Assembly: GCA_016201045.1 (NCBI GenBank)
Contig: JACQDM010000001.1
Coordinates: forward strand, 62,001-126,000
From: Afipia sp.
Lineage (GTDB): Bacteria; Pseudomonadota; Alphaproteobacteria; Rhizobiales; Xanthobacteraceae
Direction: 5' to 3'
DNA: 64,000 nucleotides
Shown: positions 54,625 to 63,838 of the stretch, piece after piece
Numbering within the stretch: position 1 is the stretch's first letter
Layout of the letters: the number at the start of each line of letters is the position of its first letter
Position numbers and translations under genes: made by a program
The notes under the pieces: model-generated
What the model saw: the letters and a program-made list of their open reading frames with translations, nothing else
Database searches by the model: none
What the model was told of the DNA's origin: nothing

Positions 54625-57600
54625 TCAGCGCACGCGGCGCGAAAAAATCGTGATCAGCACCGGCAGCGTGATCAGGATAACAAAAGGCGCGACCGCCATG
54701 CCGGTCACGACGACCACGGCCAGCGGCTTCTGAACCTGCGATCCGATGCCGCCTGAAAGTGCGGCAGGCAACAGGCCAATCCCTGCAACCGCGCAGGTCA
54801 TCAACACGGGACGCAACTGCAATTCGCCGGTGCGGATGACGGCCTTGATGCGGTCGAGGCCTTCGTCGATCAACTGGTTGTATTGCGAAAGGATGATGAT
54901 GCCGTCCATCACCGAGATGCCGAACAGCGCGATGAATCCGATCGCAGCCGATACGCTGAACGGAATTCCGGTAAGCAGAAGTCCGAGCACGCCGCCGAGC
55001 ACCGCCATCGGGATCACGCTCATCGCCAGCAGCGTGTCCGCCATCGACCCGAAATTAAACCAGAGCAGCACGGCAATCAGGAGCAGGCTGATCGGCACTA
55101 CGATCGAGAGCCGCCTGATCGCATCCTGCAAATTGCCGAATTCGCCGACCCATTCCACGCGCGATCCTGGCGGGAGCGGCACGTTCGCGGCAACCTTCTG
55201 TTGCGCTTCCTGAATGGCGCTGCCGAGATCGCGCTCGCGCACCGAGAATTTGATCGGCAGGTAACGCTCCTGCTGTTCGCGATAGATATACGCCGCGCCT
55301 GACACAAGATTGATCGACGCCACTTCACTCAGCGGAATTTGCGTGATGCCGTTCGGTCCCTGAGCGCCGATGCGCAGATTCTGAATCGCCTCCGCGCTCT
55401 TTCGGTATTCAGGCGCAAGACGAACGATGATCGGAAAGTGCCGGTCACTTCCGGGTTCGTAAAGGTCGCCCGCGCTATCGCCGCCGATGGCGACGCGGAT
55501 GGTCGCATTGATGTCGCCCGGCGACAGTCCGTAGCGCGCTGCACGCGCACGATCGATGTCGATCTGGATTGTCGGCTGGCCCAACGAGGTGAACACCGAC
55601 AAGTCGGTGACGCCGCGCACCGTCGCAAGTTGCGCTTTGATCTTGTTTGCCGTCTCCGTCAGAGCGACGAGGTCGTTGCCGTAGAGCTTGATCGAATTCT
55701 CGCCCTTCACGCCGGACACGGCCTCGGCGACGTTGTCCTGCAGATATTGCGAGAAGTTGAATTCAACGCCCGGGAATTTCTTCTGCAACTGGTCGAGCAA
55801 CTGGCTGGTCAGCGTGTCCTTGTCGATTGAACTCGGCCATTCGCTGGCAGGTTTGAGCGGTGCAAAAAACTCCGCGTTGAAGAGTCCTGCCGCGTCGGTG
55901 CCGTCGTCGGGCCGTCCGTGCTGAGACACGACGGATTCCACTTCGGGTCGCGCGCGGATCAGTTTGCGCATCTCGTTGACATAGGCGTTACCTTCTTCAA
56001 GTGAGATCGTCGGCGGCAGCGTCGCGCGAATCCAAAGGTTGCCTTCTTCGAGCTTCGGCAAAAATTCCAGCCCAAGCAGCCGGACGCCGATGAACGTCAG
56101 GAAAAGGAGAACGCAGGCTGCAGCCATCACAGCGCGCCGATTGCCGACCGCCCATTCGAGCAGCGGCATATACCGCCTGTGCAACCACTGCACGATTCGC
56201 GTTTCGGTTTCCTTCATATGCGTCGGCAGAATGATCGCGCTCAATGCCGGCGTGACGGTGAATGTCGCAAGAAGACCGCCCGCCAGCGCATAAGCGTATG
56301 TGCGTGCCATCGGGCCGAAAATATTTCCTTCCACACCGCTGAGGGTGAAAAGCGGAAGGAATGCTGCGATGATGATGGCCGCCGCAAAGAAGATGGAGCG
56401 CGACACGTCCGCCGCAGCCGACAGGATGGCATGGCTTTTCATGCCCATCATCGTTTCCGCCGAGATCGCGCTTTCCTCAGCGGGCGACAATTCGGTGGTC
56501 TGCGTCAGGCGACGGAAGATCGCCTCCACCATGATGACGGTGCCGTCCACAATCAGACCGAAGTCGATCGCGCCGACCGACAGAAGATTTGCGGACTCGC
56601 CGCGCAGAACCAGAATGACCACTGCAAAGAACAGCGCGAAGGGAATCGTCGCGCCCACGATCACGGCGCTGCGCAGGTCGCCGAGAAACAGCCACTGCAA
56701 CAGCACGATCAGCACGATGCCGAAAACCATGTTGTGCAGCACCGTATGCGTCGTGGTGTCGATCAGGTCCTTGCGGTCGTAAATTCGCTCGATGCGCACG
56801 CCCGGCGGCAGAATGCTCGAATTGTTGATCGTCTGAACAAGCTGTTCGACGCGCGCGATCGTCGGCGTGCTCTGCTCGCCCCGGCGCATCAGTACGATGC
56901 CTTGGACGATGTCGTCGTCGGCATTCATCCCGGCGATTCCCAGACGAGGCTTTTCTCCGACTGTCACCTTGGCGATATCGCGCACCAGAACCGGATTTCC
57001 GTTGCTCTGAGAGATCATCGTGGTCGCAAGATCGTCGATTGAGCGGATCAGGCCCACACCGCGTACCACCGCCGATTGCGAGCCGATGCTCACGGTGTTT
57101 CCGCCGACATTGATGTTGGCGTTTCCGACCGCCTGCAACACCTGCGGCAACGTCAGCCCATAGGCGACGAGCTTGTTGAAATCGACCTGCAATTCATAAG
57201 TCTTGGTCTTGCCGCCCCAGCCGGTGACGTCGATCACGCCCGGCACCGATCTGAATCGCCGTTGCAGTACCCAATCCTGCAACGTCTTCAAATCCATGAT
57301 GCTGTAGTTTGGCGGCCCGACCAGACGATAGCGGAAAATTTCTCCGATCGGGCTGAGCGGCGAGATCTGCGGTTGAACGTTACCGGGCAATGGCGCCAGC
57401 TGCGCGAGGCGGTTGAGCACCTGTTGCAAGGCTTCGTCGTAAGTGTAGTCGAATGAAAACTGAAGTTTGACGTCCGACAGACCGTAAAGAGAAATAGTCC
57501 GGATCGTGCGGACGTTCTTGATACCTGCGACCTGCGTCTCGATCGGAATTGTGATGTAGCGCTCGATCTCCTCCGCCGACAGGCCCGCGCTTTGCGTGAC

Positions 57601-57747
57601 AATGTCGACCATCGGCGGCGTCGGGTCAGGATAGGCTTCGATGTTGAGCTTATCGAATGCGATCAGCCCGCCGACGATGATGATCCCGAACAGGAGCACC
57701 ATCAGGTAGCGCCGGTGGACCGCAAGGGCGACAAAACGATCGATCAA
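54625..57747 (-). CDS. CusA/CzcA-like heavy-metal RND efflux pump
   Basis: 1040-residue inner-membrane proton-driven transporter of the heavy-metal efflux (HME) branch of RND. The N-terminus has EAYPDPTPPMVDIVTQSAGL, the porter domain GGNTVSIGSQSAVVRGVG. Helix 4 carries the proton-relay AIDFGLIVDGTVIMVEAIF with its essential aspartate. Twelve helices and two large periplasmic loops are present. It forms an operon with the adaptor gene upstream (32 bp) and lies beside the TolC gene. Metal specificity cannot be read with confidence. Confidence 0.93.
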   Translation of the reverse strand: MIDRFVALAVHRRYLMVLLFGIIIVGGLIAFDKLNIEAYPDPTPPMVDIVTQSAGLSAEEIERYITIPIETQVAGIKNVRTIRTISLYGLSDVKLQFSFDYTYDEALQQVLNRLAQLAPLPGNVQPQISPLSPIGEIFRYRLVGPPNYSIMDLKTLQDWVLQRRFRSVPGVIDVTGWGGKTKTYELQVDFNKLVAYGLTLPQVLQAVGNANINVGGNTVSIGSQSAVVRGVGLIRSIDDLATTMISQSNGNPVLVRDIAKVTVGEKPRLGIAGMNADDDIVQGIVLMRRGEQSTPTIARVEQLVQTINNSSILPPGVRIERIYDRKDLIDTTTHTVLHNMVFGIVLIVLLQWLFLGDLRSAVIVGATIPFALFFAVVILVLRGESANLLSVGAIDFGLIVDGTVIMVEAIFRRLTQTTELSPAEESAISAETMMGMKSHAILSAAADVSRSIFFAAAIIIAAFLPLFTLSGVEGNIFGPMARTYAYALAGGLLATFTVTPALSAIILPTHMKETETRIVQWLHRRYMPLLEWAVGNRRAVMAAACVLLFLTFIGVRLLGLEFLPKLEEGNLWIRATLPPTISLEEGNAYVNEMRKLIRARPEVESVVSQHGRPDDGTDAAGLFNAEFFAPLKPASEWPSSIDKDTLTSQLLDQLQKKFPGVEFNFSQYLQDNVAEAVSGVKGENSIKLYGNDLVALTETANKIKAQLATVRGVTDLSVFTSLGQPTIQIDIDRARAARYGLSPGDINATIRVAIGGDSAGDLYEPGSDRHFPIIVRLAPEYRKSAEAIQNLRIGAQGPNGITQIPLSEVASINLVSGAAYIYREQQERYLPIKFSVRERDLGSAIQEAQQKVAANVPLPPGSRVEWVGEFGNLQDAIRRLSIVVPISLLLIAVLLWFNFGSMADTLLAMSVIPMAVLGGVLGLLLTGIPFSVSAAIGFIALFGISVMDGIIILSQYNQLIDEGLDRIKAVIRTGELQLRPVLMTCAVAGIGLLPAALSGGIGSQVQKPLAVVVVTGMAVAPFVILITLPVLITIFSRRVR

Positions 57748-57779
57748 GGACGCGATCTTTCAAAAAATAAGGCGAGGGA

Positions 57780-59090
57780 TCAGCTTCCGGAAGCGGCGCG
57801 GTCGATGAAGAGACTGCCGCGCGTGACGACCTGCTCGCCGGCCTGAAGGTTGCCCTTCACCTCGACGAGATCGCCGTTTGCGAGCCCGGTCCTGATCTGA
57901 CGCAGTTCGATCGTCTTGTCGTCCTGCGCGACCCAGACGCGCACCTGACTGCCTTCATAGATCAGGGCCTGTTTCGGCACACCGAGCGCCGGCCGATCTC
58001 CGCCGGAATAGATCGTCGCATTGGCGAACATTTCCGGCTTCAGTGAACCGTCGCGATTGTCGATGGTCGCACGCGCCAGCAGACGCCGCGTTGTGGGATC
58101 GATCGCAGCGGCAACATAGTTGATGCGTCCTGTAACGGTGCGACCGGGGAAGGCCAGCACATTGAATGCGATTTCCTGGCCGACCTGCACGTTCGGTGCA
58201 TCGGTCTCGCGGACGAATGCCGTGATCCAGACGGTTGAGAGATCGCCGATCACAAACACTGGATCGCTCGCGCCGGCGTTGACGTACTGGCCCGGACCGA
58301 CCTTTCGCTGAACCACGGTGCCTGCGATTGGAGCGACGATTGTGGTTTCGCGGTCGATCTGGCCTTTTTCCTGAAAGGCGGAGATCGCCTCTTCGGAGAG
58401 ACCGAGAATGCGCAGCCTGTTCCGCGCGGCACCAAGGGCAGTTTCGGCGGATCGCATATCGTTCTGCGCCGTGACCAATGCCGCTTGCGCCGTCTGAAGA
58501 TCCTTCAGCGGGATCGCCTTTCCCTCGTAAAGATCGCGGGCGCGCTTGTCCTGAATCTGCGCAAGTTCGAGCTGGGACTTGGCCTTGTTCATCGCGGTCG
58601 CGGCAGCGATGAAATCGTTTTGCGACTGCACGTTGTCGGCCGCCTCGATCACAAACAAAGGCTGGCCCTGTGTCACCTGATCGCCGGGCCGGGCGAGGAG
58701 CTTGGTGACGCGCCCGGCGTAGGGAGAAAAGACGGGCGTTGCGCGATCCTCATCGACGGCGATTTTGCCTTCCGTGACAAGCTCGGCACGGAAGGAGCGC
58801 TCGACGACCGGCTGCACCGTCAGACTCGCCCATTCTGCAGGGGTCGGCATATAAGTCTGCAAGCCCTTGCGCGACTGACTCGACACATCGGAATAGGTCT
58901 TGGAGCCAAGGCTCATACGGACGAGCCCTATTGCCGATGCTCCAATCAGAACGACGGCCCCTGCCAGGACAGCCTTCTGTCGGCTGTTAAGGGCCTGAAA
59001 TCGCTTCAGAAATTCGTCGACCTTCGGATAGCGCTCAAGCACTGAAGTGATTCCACCGCTGATGGCACGCAGCATCGCTAATAGTGCCAC
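57780..59090 (-). CDS. RND efflux periplasmic adaptor (CusB/CzcB-like)
   Basis: 436-residue membrane fusion protein. One N-terminal membrane segment (~38-58, AVLAGAVVLIGASAIGLVRM) is followed by a beta-barrel/lipoyl/coiled-coil arrangement. GRVTKLLARPGDQVTQGQPL is the first lipoyl half and TIVAPIAGTVVQRKVGPGQY the second, with a helical hairpin between. LGVPKQALIYEGSQVRVWVA closes the barrel. It links the pump to the outer-membrane channel. It is the first gene of the efflux operon. Confidence 0.93.
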   Translation of the reverse strand: MALLAMLRAISGGITSVLERYPKVDEFLKRFQALNSRQKAVLAGAVVLIGASAIGLVRMSLGSKTYSDVSSQSRKGLQTYMPTPAEWASLTVQPVVERSFRAELVTEGKIAVDEDRATPVFSPYAGRVTKLLARPGDQVTQGQPLFVIEAADNVQSQNDFIAAATAMNKAKSQLELAQIQDKRARDLYEGKAIPLKDLQTAQAALVTAQNDMRSAETALGAARNRLRILGLSEEAISAFQEKGQIDRETTIVAPIAGTVVQRKVGPGQYVNAGASDPVFVIGDLSTVWITAFVRETDAPNVQVGQEIAFNVLAFPGRTVTGRINYVAAAIDPTTRRLLARATIDNRDGSLKPEMFANATIYSGGDRPALGVPKQALIYEGSQVRVWVAQDDKTIELRQIRTGLANGDLVEVKGNLQAGEQVVTRGSLFIDRAASGS

Positions 59091-59144
59091 TTTAGTAGGG
59101 CCTACAATCTAAATCCGCGCTCGTGGCTATTATTTTCGGTTAAC

Positions 59145-60539
59145 TCAATGTGATGGCCATTCGGGGCGATGGGAGCCGAGCGGCATGGCCGGGCGACCCC
59201 AGCGCGCCGGCGTCCTCGACATCACAGCTATGTGACGGACCGCGCTCAATTCGCCGAATCCCGACGGGCTCTTTTCAATGAGGGGCTTCACAACTTCACC
59301 GGCAATGTCCGGCGTTGCAAGGCCGCCTTCGATACGGCCGAGATTCCACAGCCAGCGTGCAGTCTGCGCCAGCGAGACGCGCACATGCCAGCTGCCGCCC
59401 TCTCGTGCCTGTCGTGCCTTAGCCATCATCGCGCCGAACGCCATCAGATAACCCGTTGCATGATCCAGCATCTGAGCCGGCAACTCCTTCGGCCCATCGA
59501 TTCCTGCGGCCCGCCCTTCGGCATGGTTGAAGCCCGTGGAGGTTTGCACGAGCGAATCGAACCCGCGCCGCCCAGCCCACGGTCCGACATGACCGTAGGC
59601 GGATAGCGAGACGTAAACGATTCCGGGATTGATGCGCGCGGCGTCTTCCGGCGAAAAACCGAGCGCTGCGAGCGACTGCGGCCGATAGCCCTGAGAAAAA
59701 ATGTCGGCGCTCGCAAGGAGATGACGCAGCGTACCCCTGCCCTGCGCCGTTTTCAAATCCACGAAGACCGATTGCTTGCCGCGGCCGGTATCGATCACGA
59801 GCCACGGTATCGAAGGTAAATTGGGACTCGCGACCAGCATCACGTCGGCCCCGTGCGCAGCAAGCGTGCGTCCCGCGACGGGCCCGGCGATGACGCGCGA
59901 CAGATCGAGCACACGCAATTCCGATAGCGGACGCTCTCCCTTCGGCCATGATCTCGGTGGAGCCTCACCGATCTTCTCGATTGCCAGCAAAGGCAGTTTA
60001 GCGATTTCGGTCGCTTGCGGCGTTGCAAGCCACTCATCGGGCGAGCGCATCATCGCGACGACGCAGCCGCCTGCATAAGCGGCCGTCTCGAATGTCTCGG
60101 CTTCCCATCCCATGAGGGCGCGCTGCACGTCTTCGCGCTCGGGCTTGCAGGCGAGCACCTTGCAGACATTGTCGCGGTGATGCGGAAAATTCGTATGCAA
60201 ACGCACGAAGCGGCCGTCGCCGGTTTTGTAGACGCCCGCAATGGCGTCCCACGCGGGCGGCGGAGGCTTGTCATCGACGCGGAGATAACGCTCGGAGCGG
60301 CATTCGATAGCGGCGTGAAGCATGTCGACGGATACGGTCTGCGCCTCTCCGCTACGGGCTTTCCAGATTTGCGCGGCGGCGAGACCGGCCGCGGCAATCG
60401 TGACTTGCGCTGCGGCGGCGACACGGAACGAGGATGGCAGGATCGGCTCTGTGCCAGTGAGCGTAACGTGATCCAGCGCAGACGGAACGCCTCCGCCAAG
60501 GGCCCACAGATCAGCAAGAATATCGAGCGGCGTTTGCAT
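59145..60539 (-). CDS. Class III CoA-transferase (CaiB/BaiF family)
   Basis: 464-residue intertwined-dimer CoA-transferase. The family block LRVLDLSRVIAGPVAGRTLA appears in the middle of the chain. It is followed by ADIFSQGYRPQSLAALGFSP, whose region contains the place of the usual catalytic aspartate, and by VSLSAYGHVGPWAGRRGFDS. The N-terminal ~200 residues are a second, degenerate half, so the protein looks like the fused two-domain version. Substrate unknown. In the familiar motif the active aspartate follows SADIF-type sequence; its identity needs alignment. Confidence 0.87.
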   Translation of the reverse strand: MQTPLDILADLWALGGGVPSALDHVTLTGTEPILPSSFRVAAAAQVTIAAAGLAAAQIWKARSGEAQTVSVDMLHAAIECRSERYLRVDDKPPPPAWDAIAGVYKTGDGRFVRLHTNFPHHRDNVCKVLACKPEREDVQRALMGWEAETFETAAYAGGCVVAMMRSPDEWLATPQATEIAKLPLLAIEKIGEAPPRSWPKGERPLSELRVLDLSRVIAGPVAGRTLAAHGADVMLVASPNLPSIPWLVIDTGRGKQSVFVDLKTAQGRGTLRHLLASADIFSQGYRPQSLAALGFSPEDAARINPGIVYVSLSAYGHVGPWAGRRGFDSLVQTSTGFNHAEGRAAGIDGPKELPAQMLDHATGYLMAFGAMMAKARQAREGGSWHVRVSLAQTARWLWNLGRIEGGLATPDIAGEVVKPLIEKSPSGFGELSAVRHIAVMSRTPARWGRPAMPLGSHRPEWPSH

Positions 60540-60630
60540 ATGAATCCCAGCAAGAAATAGAGAATTACCGGGAATTTTGGCAACCGCAAGCTAATCAATG
60601 ACAATCACGCGAACGCGGATATTCGTAGGC

Positions 60631-60664
60631 GGCGGCGCTTCTCGACAAACTGAAAAGCGCCGCC
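60631..60664 (-). terminator. Hairpin downstream of the 51-residue gene
   Basis: GGCGGCGCTT (60631-60640) and AAGCGCCGCC (60655-60664) form a perfect 10-bp stem with a 14-base loop, immediately after the stop of the small gene. No T run follows, so termination would be weak. Confidence 0.5.
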
Positions 60665-60671
60665 TGAACAA

Positions 60672-60827
60672 CTATGCCGCAGTGGCCATTGCTTCGGTGT
60701 TGACGGCGGATTCCGCAAGCGCGGTGAGATCCTTGTCGGTCTTGCGTTCCTGTTGGAGCGTTTGATCGCGCGCGGCCGCGCGTTTGACCGGCCGCTTCGA
60801 TTTCTTCTTGGCCTTCTTGGCTGCCAT
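60672..60827 (-). CDS. Small Lys/Ala-rich protein
   Basis: 51-residue protein with a strongly basic N-terminus (MAAKKAKKKSKRPVKRAAAR) and a less charged C-terminal helix (LTALAESAVNTEAMATA). The composition resembles histone-H1-like or nucleic-acid-binding tails. The ATG has a GGAG ribosome binding site. A perfect 14-bp palindrome lies 25 bp upstream, and a strong hairpin follows the stop. It is short enough to be missed by annotation, but the signals around it support a gene. Confidence 0.6.
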   Translation of the reverse strand: MAAKKAKKKSKRPVKRAAARDQTLQQERKTDKDLTALAESAVNTEAMATAA

Positions 60828-60851
60828 GTCCCAACTCCACGGTTGATTGAA

Positions 60852-60865
60852 CGGGAACGTTCCCG
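60852..60865. promoter_or_regulatory. Perfect 14-bp palindrome upstream of the 51-residue gene
   Basis: CGGGAACGTTCCCG is fully self-complementary and sits 25 bp before the ATG. It is a candidate operator for a dimeric regulator. Confidence 0.4.
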
Positions 60866-60897
60866 CCTTCAACGCGACGTGATGCATTGTTCCGAAA

Positions 60898-62073
60898 TCA
60901 GGCGGCCAGTTGCGTCTCGACCAGCCTGATCCAGTATGACGAGCCATAGACAATGGCATCGTCATTGAAATTGTAGGACGGGTGGTGAAGGCCCGCGCTC
61001 TCGCCGTTGCCGATAAAGATGAAAGCGCCGGGCCGCTTCTCCAACATGTAGGCGAAGTCTTCCGCGCCCATCACAGGCGGAATATCGAGACTGACATTGG
61101 CCTCGCCGGAAATTTCGGTCGCCACTTTCGCCGCAATTTCGGTCTGGTCGGCATGATTGACCAGCACCGGATAGCTTCGCTCGTAGTTGAGTGTGATCTT
61201 GGAACCCGTCAGCTTCGCGACGCCTTCGCAGACTTCCTTGACGCGCTGCTCGATAAGGTCGCGAACTTCGGCGGTGAGCGAGCGCGCAGTTCCCTCAAGA
61301 CGCGCGGTCTGCGGAATCACGTTGTTGGTGTTGCCCGCGTGAAACTCGCAGATGGAAATCACGGCCGCATCGAGCGGATCGACGCTGCGCGAGACAATTT
61401 GCTGTAAGGCCGTGATGAGTTGCGATCCGACCAAAATCGAATCGATGCTCTTGTGCGGGCGCGCTGCGTGGCCGCCCACGCCTTCGATGTGAATCTTGAT
61501 GTGATCGGTCGCCGCCATCGCAGGCCCGACACGGGTGGCGAAAGTTCCAATCGCCATGCCCGGCGAATTGTGCATGCCGTAAACCTGGTCGATCTTGAAA
61601 CGCTCCATCAAGCCGTCCTCGATCATCGCGGCGGCACCGGCGCCGCCCTCTTCCGCCGGCTGGAAAATCATGATCGCGTCGCCTGCAAAATTTCGCGTCT
61701 CGGCGAGATAGCGAGCCGCACCCAGAAGCATAGCGGTGTGGCCGTCATGGCCGCAGGCGTGCATCTTGCCCGGAACGGTGGAGCGGTAGTCGACGCCGGT
61801 TTCTTCCTCGATCGGCAGCGCGTCCATGTCAGCACGCAGACCGATTGCTTTCACATCGCCGCCATTCACCTTCTTGCGACCCTTGATGACGCCGACGACT
61901 CCGGTGCGGCCCATGCCTGTGACAACTTCGTCGCAGCCGAATTCGCGCAGGCGCTCCGCAACGAATGCCGCAGTGCGATGCACATCGTACATCAGTTCGG
62001 GATGCGCATGCAGCTCGCGCCGCCAGCCCATGATGTCGGGCTGCAGATCGGCGACACGATTGACGATAGGCAT
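60898..62073 (-). CDS. M20 family amidohydrolase
   Basis: 391-residue metallohydrolase of the hippurate hydrolase/IAA-amino-acid hydrolase type. Metal-binding elements are GKMHACGHDGHTAMLLGAA (Cys and His), FQPAEEGGAGAAAMIEDG (Glu pair) and MHNSPGMAIG, with a late MGAEDFAYML and HHPSYNF. It cleaves N-acyl amino acids; the exact substrate is unknown. The ATG at 62073 opens MPIVNRVADLQPDIMGWRRE, typical of the family. The longer in-frame start adds unrelated sequence. Divergent from the GMC oxidoreductase gene. Confidence 0.94.
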   Translation of the reverse strand: MPIVNRVADLQPDIMGWRRELHAHPELMYDVHRTAAFVAERLREFGCDEVVTGMGRTGVVGVIKGRKKVNGGDVKAIGLRADMDALPIEEETGVDYRSTVPGKMHACGHDGHTAMLLGAARYLAETRNFAGDAIMIFQPAEEGGAGAAAMIEDGLMERFKIDQVYGMHNSPGMAIGTFATRVGPAMAATDHIKIHIEGVGGHAARPHKSIDSILVGSQLITALQQIVSRSVDPLDAAVISICEFHAGNTNNVIPQTARLEGTARSLTAEVRDLIEQRVKEVCEGVAKLTGSKITLNYERSYPVLVNHADQTEIAAKVATEISGEANVSLDIPPVMGAEDFAYMLEKRPGAFIFIGNGESAGLHHPSYNFNDDAIVYGSSYWIRLVETQLAA

Positions 62074-62212
62074 GGAAACAAACTCACGCTTGGTCGGAAG
62101 GAAGAAGGCAACGCTAGCATAGGGTTTTATCCCACCCAATATCTCCGCGCTTGCGAAACGGCGGGCAAACGCCATAAACCAGCGTCAACGCTGCAAAGAA
62201 ACGGACCGGGAC

Positions 62213-63838
62213 ATGGCGACGCGCATCGAGGGAGATTTCGATTACATCGTGGTGGGCGCGGGCACGGCCGGATGCATTGTTGCCAATCGTCTGTCCGCCG
62301 ATCCTTCCAAGCGCGTGCTCATTCTCGAAGCGGGCGGCAAGGATAATTGGATCTGGTTTCACATTCCGGTCGGCTATCTGTTCGCCATCGGCAATCCCCG
62401 CTCGGACTGGATGTTCAAAACCGAGCCGGAAGCCGGATTGAACGGACGCGCCCTCTCCTATCCGCGCGGCAAGGTGATCGGCGGTTCGTCCGCGATCAAC
62501 GCGATGATTTCGATGCGCGGACAATCGGCAGATTACGACCACTGGCGGCAGCTTGGACTAAAAGGCTGGGGCTGGGACGACGTGCTTCCCGCCTTCAAGC
62601 AGCTTGAAGATCACTTCCTCGGCGACAGCGAACATCATGCAACGGGGGGCGGCTGGCGCATCGAAGCGCCGCGCCTGTCGTGGGACGTGCTCGATGCTGT
62701 CGCGGATGCGGCGGAGGAAATGGGAATCCGCCGCGTGTCTGATTTCAACACCGGCAACAACGAAGGCATCGGCTATTTCCATGTCAACCAGAAGCGCGGA
62801 CGCCGCTGGTCGGCAGCGCGCGGCTTTTTGAAACCGGCATTGTCGCGGACCAATCTGCGGCTGGAAACGAATGTGCTTGTGGATCGACTTTTGGTAGAGA
62901 ACGGCCGTGCGGTCGGAATTCGTTTTTCGCAAGGCGGCGAGACTGTCGAGGCTCGTGCGCGAGGCGAAGTCATTCTGTGCGCAGGCTCCATCGGATCGGT
63001 GCAGGTGTTGCATCGCTCGGGCATCGGACCGCAGGAATGGCTTGCGCCGCTCGGCATTGAGACCGTTCTCGACCGGCAGGGCGTCGGACGCAATCTGCAG
63101 GATCATCTTCAGCAGCGCGCGATCTATAAAGTCAGCGGCGTCCGCACGCTGAACGAGAGCTATTACAATCTGTTCCGGCGCGGCTGGATGGGCGTGGACT
63201 ATGCACTGCGCCGACGCGGTCCGTTGACGATGGCGCCTTCGCAGCTTGGAATCTTCACGCGGTCCGATCCGCATCAGGAACGCGCCAACATCCAGTTTCA
63301 CGTCCAACCGCTTTCGCTGGACAAGTTCGGCGATCCGCTGCATCGTTTCCCGGCGATCACCATCAGCGCCTGCAATCTGCGGCCGACATCGCGCGGCACC
63401 GTGCGGATCACATCGAACACTGCCGACGACAAGCCCAGCATCGCGCCCAACTATCTTTCAACGCCCGATGACCGGCAGGTGGCAGCAGATGCGATCCGCG
63501 TCACGCGCAAGCTGATGAAGCAGCACGTGCTGGAGAAATATCACCCCGACGAATATCTGCCCGGACGCTCGGTCGGCGACGACGATGCTTCGCTGGCGAA
63601 AGCAGCGGGCGACATTGGCACCACGATCTTTCATCCCGTCGGCACGGCAAAAATGGGTGCGGCAACCGATCCGCTTTCCGTCGTCGACGAACGGCTGCGG
63701 TTTCACGGCATCAAGAACCTGCGCGTCATCGACGCCTCGGTGATGCCGACGATCACCTCGGGCAACACCAACACGCCGACGGCCATGATCGCACACAAGG
63801 GCGCGGCGATGATTCTGGAAGATGCAAAATCGGCTTAG
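62213..63838 (+). CDS. GMC family FAD-dependent oxidoreductase
   Basis: 541-residue choline-dehydrogenase-like enzyme oxidising alcohols. FDYIVVGAGTAGCIVANRLS is the FAD-binding Rossmann motif, with LEAGGKDNW at its end. PRGKVIGGSSAINAMISMRG is the first GMC signature and ILCAGSIGSVQVLHRSGIGP the second. The catalytic histidine lies in TTIFHPVGTAKMG near residue 470, and an Asn partner in SGNTNTPTAMIAHKGA. Substrate unknown. Its last bases overlap the end of the convergent carboxylase gene. Confidence 0.95.
   Translation: MATRIEGDFDYIVVGAGTAGCIVANRLSADPSKRVLILEAGGKDNWIWFHIPVGYLFAIGNPRSDWMFKTEPEAGLNGRALSYPRGKVIGGSSAINAMISMRGQSADYDHWRQLGLKGWGWDDVLPAFKQLEDHFLGDSEHHATGGGWRIEAPRLSWDVLDAVADAAEEMGIRRVSDFNTGNNEGIGYFHVNQKRGRRWSAARGFLKPALSRTNLRLETNVLVDRLLVENGRAVGIRFSQGGETVEARARGEVILCAGSIGSVQVLHRSGIGPQEWLAPLGIETVLDRQGVGRNLQDHLQQRAIYKVSGVRTLNESYYNLFRRGWMGVDYALRRRGPLTMAPSQLGIFTRSDPHQERANIQFHVQPLSLDKFGDPLHRFPAITISACNLRPTSRGTVRITSNTADDKPSIAPNYLSTPDDRQVAADAIRVTRKLMKQHVLEKYHPDEYLPGRSVGDDDASLAKAAGDIGTTIFHPVGTAKMGAATDPLSVVDERLRFHGIKNLRVIDASVMPTITSGNTNTPTAMIAHKGAAMILEDAKSA

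Noticed and set aside
60871-60893. AACG...GTTCC upstream of the 51-residue gene as an EcfG promoter
   Set aside because: The spacer is 14 bases, too short.
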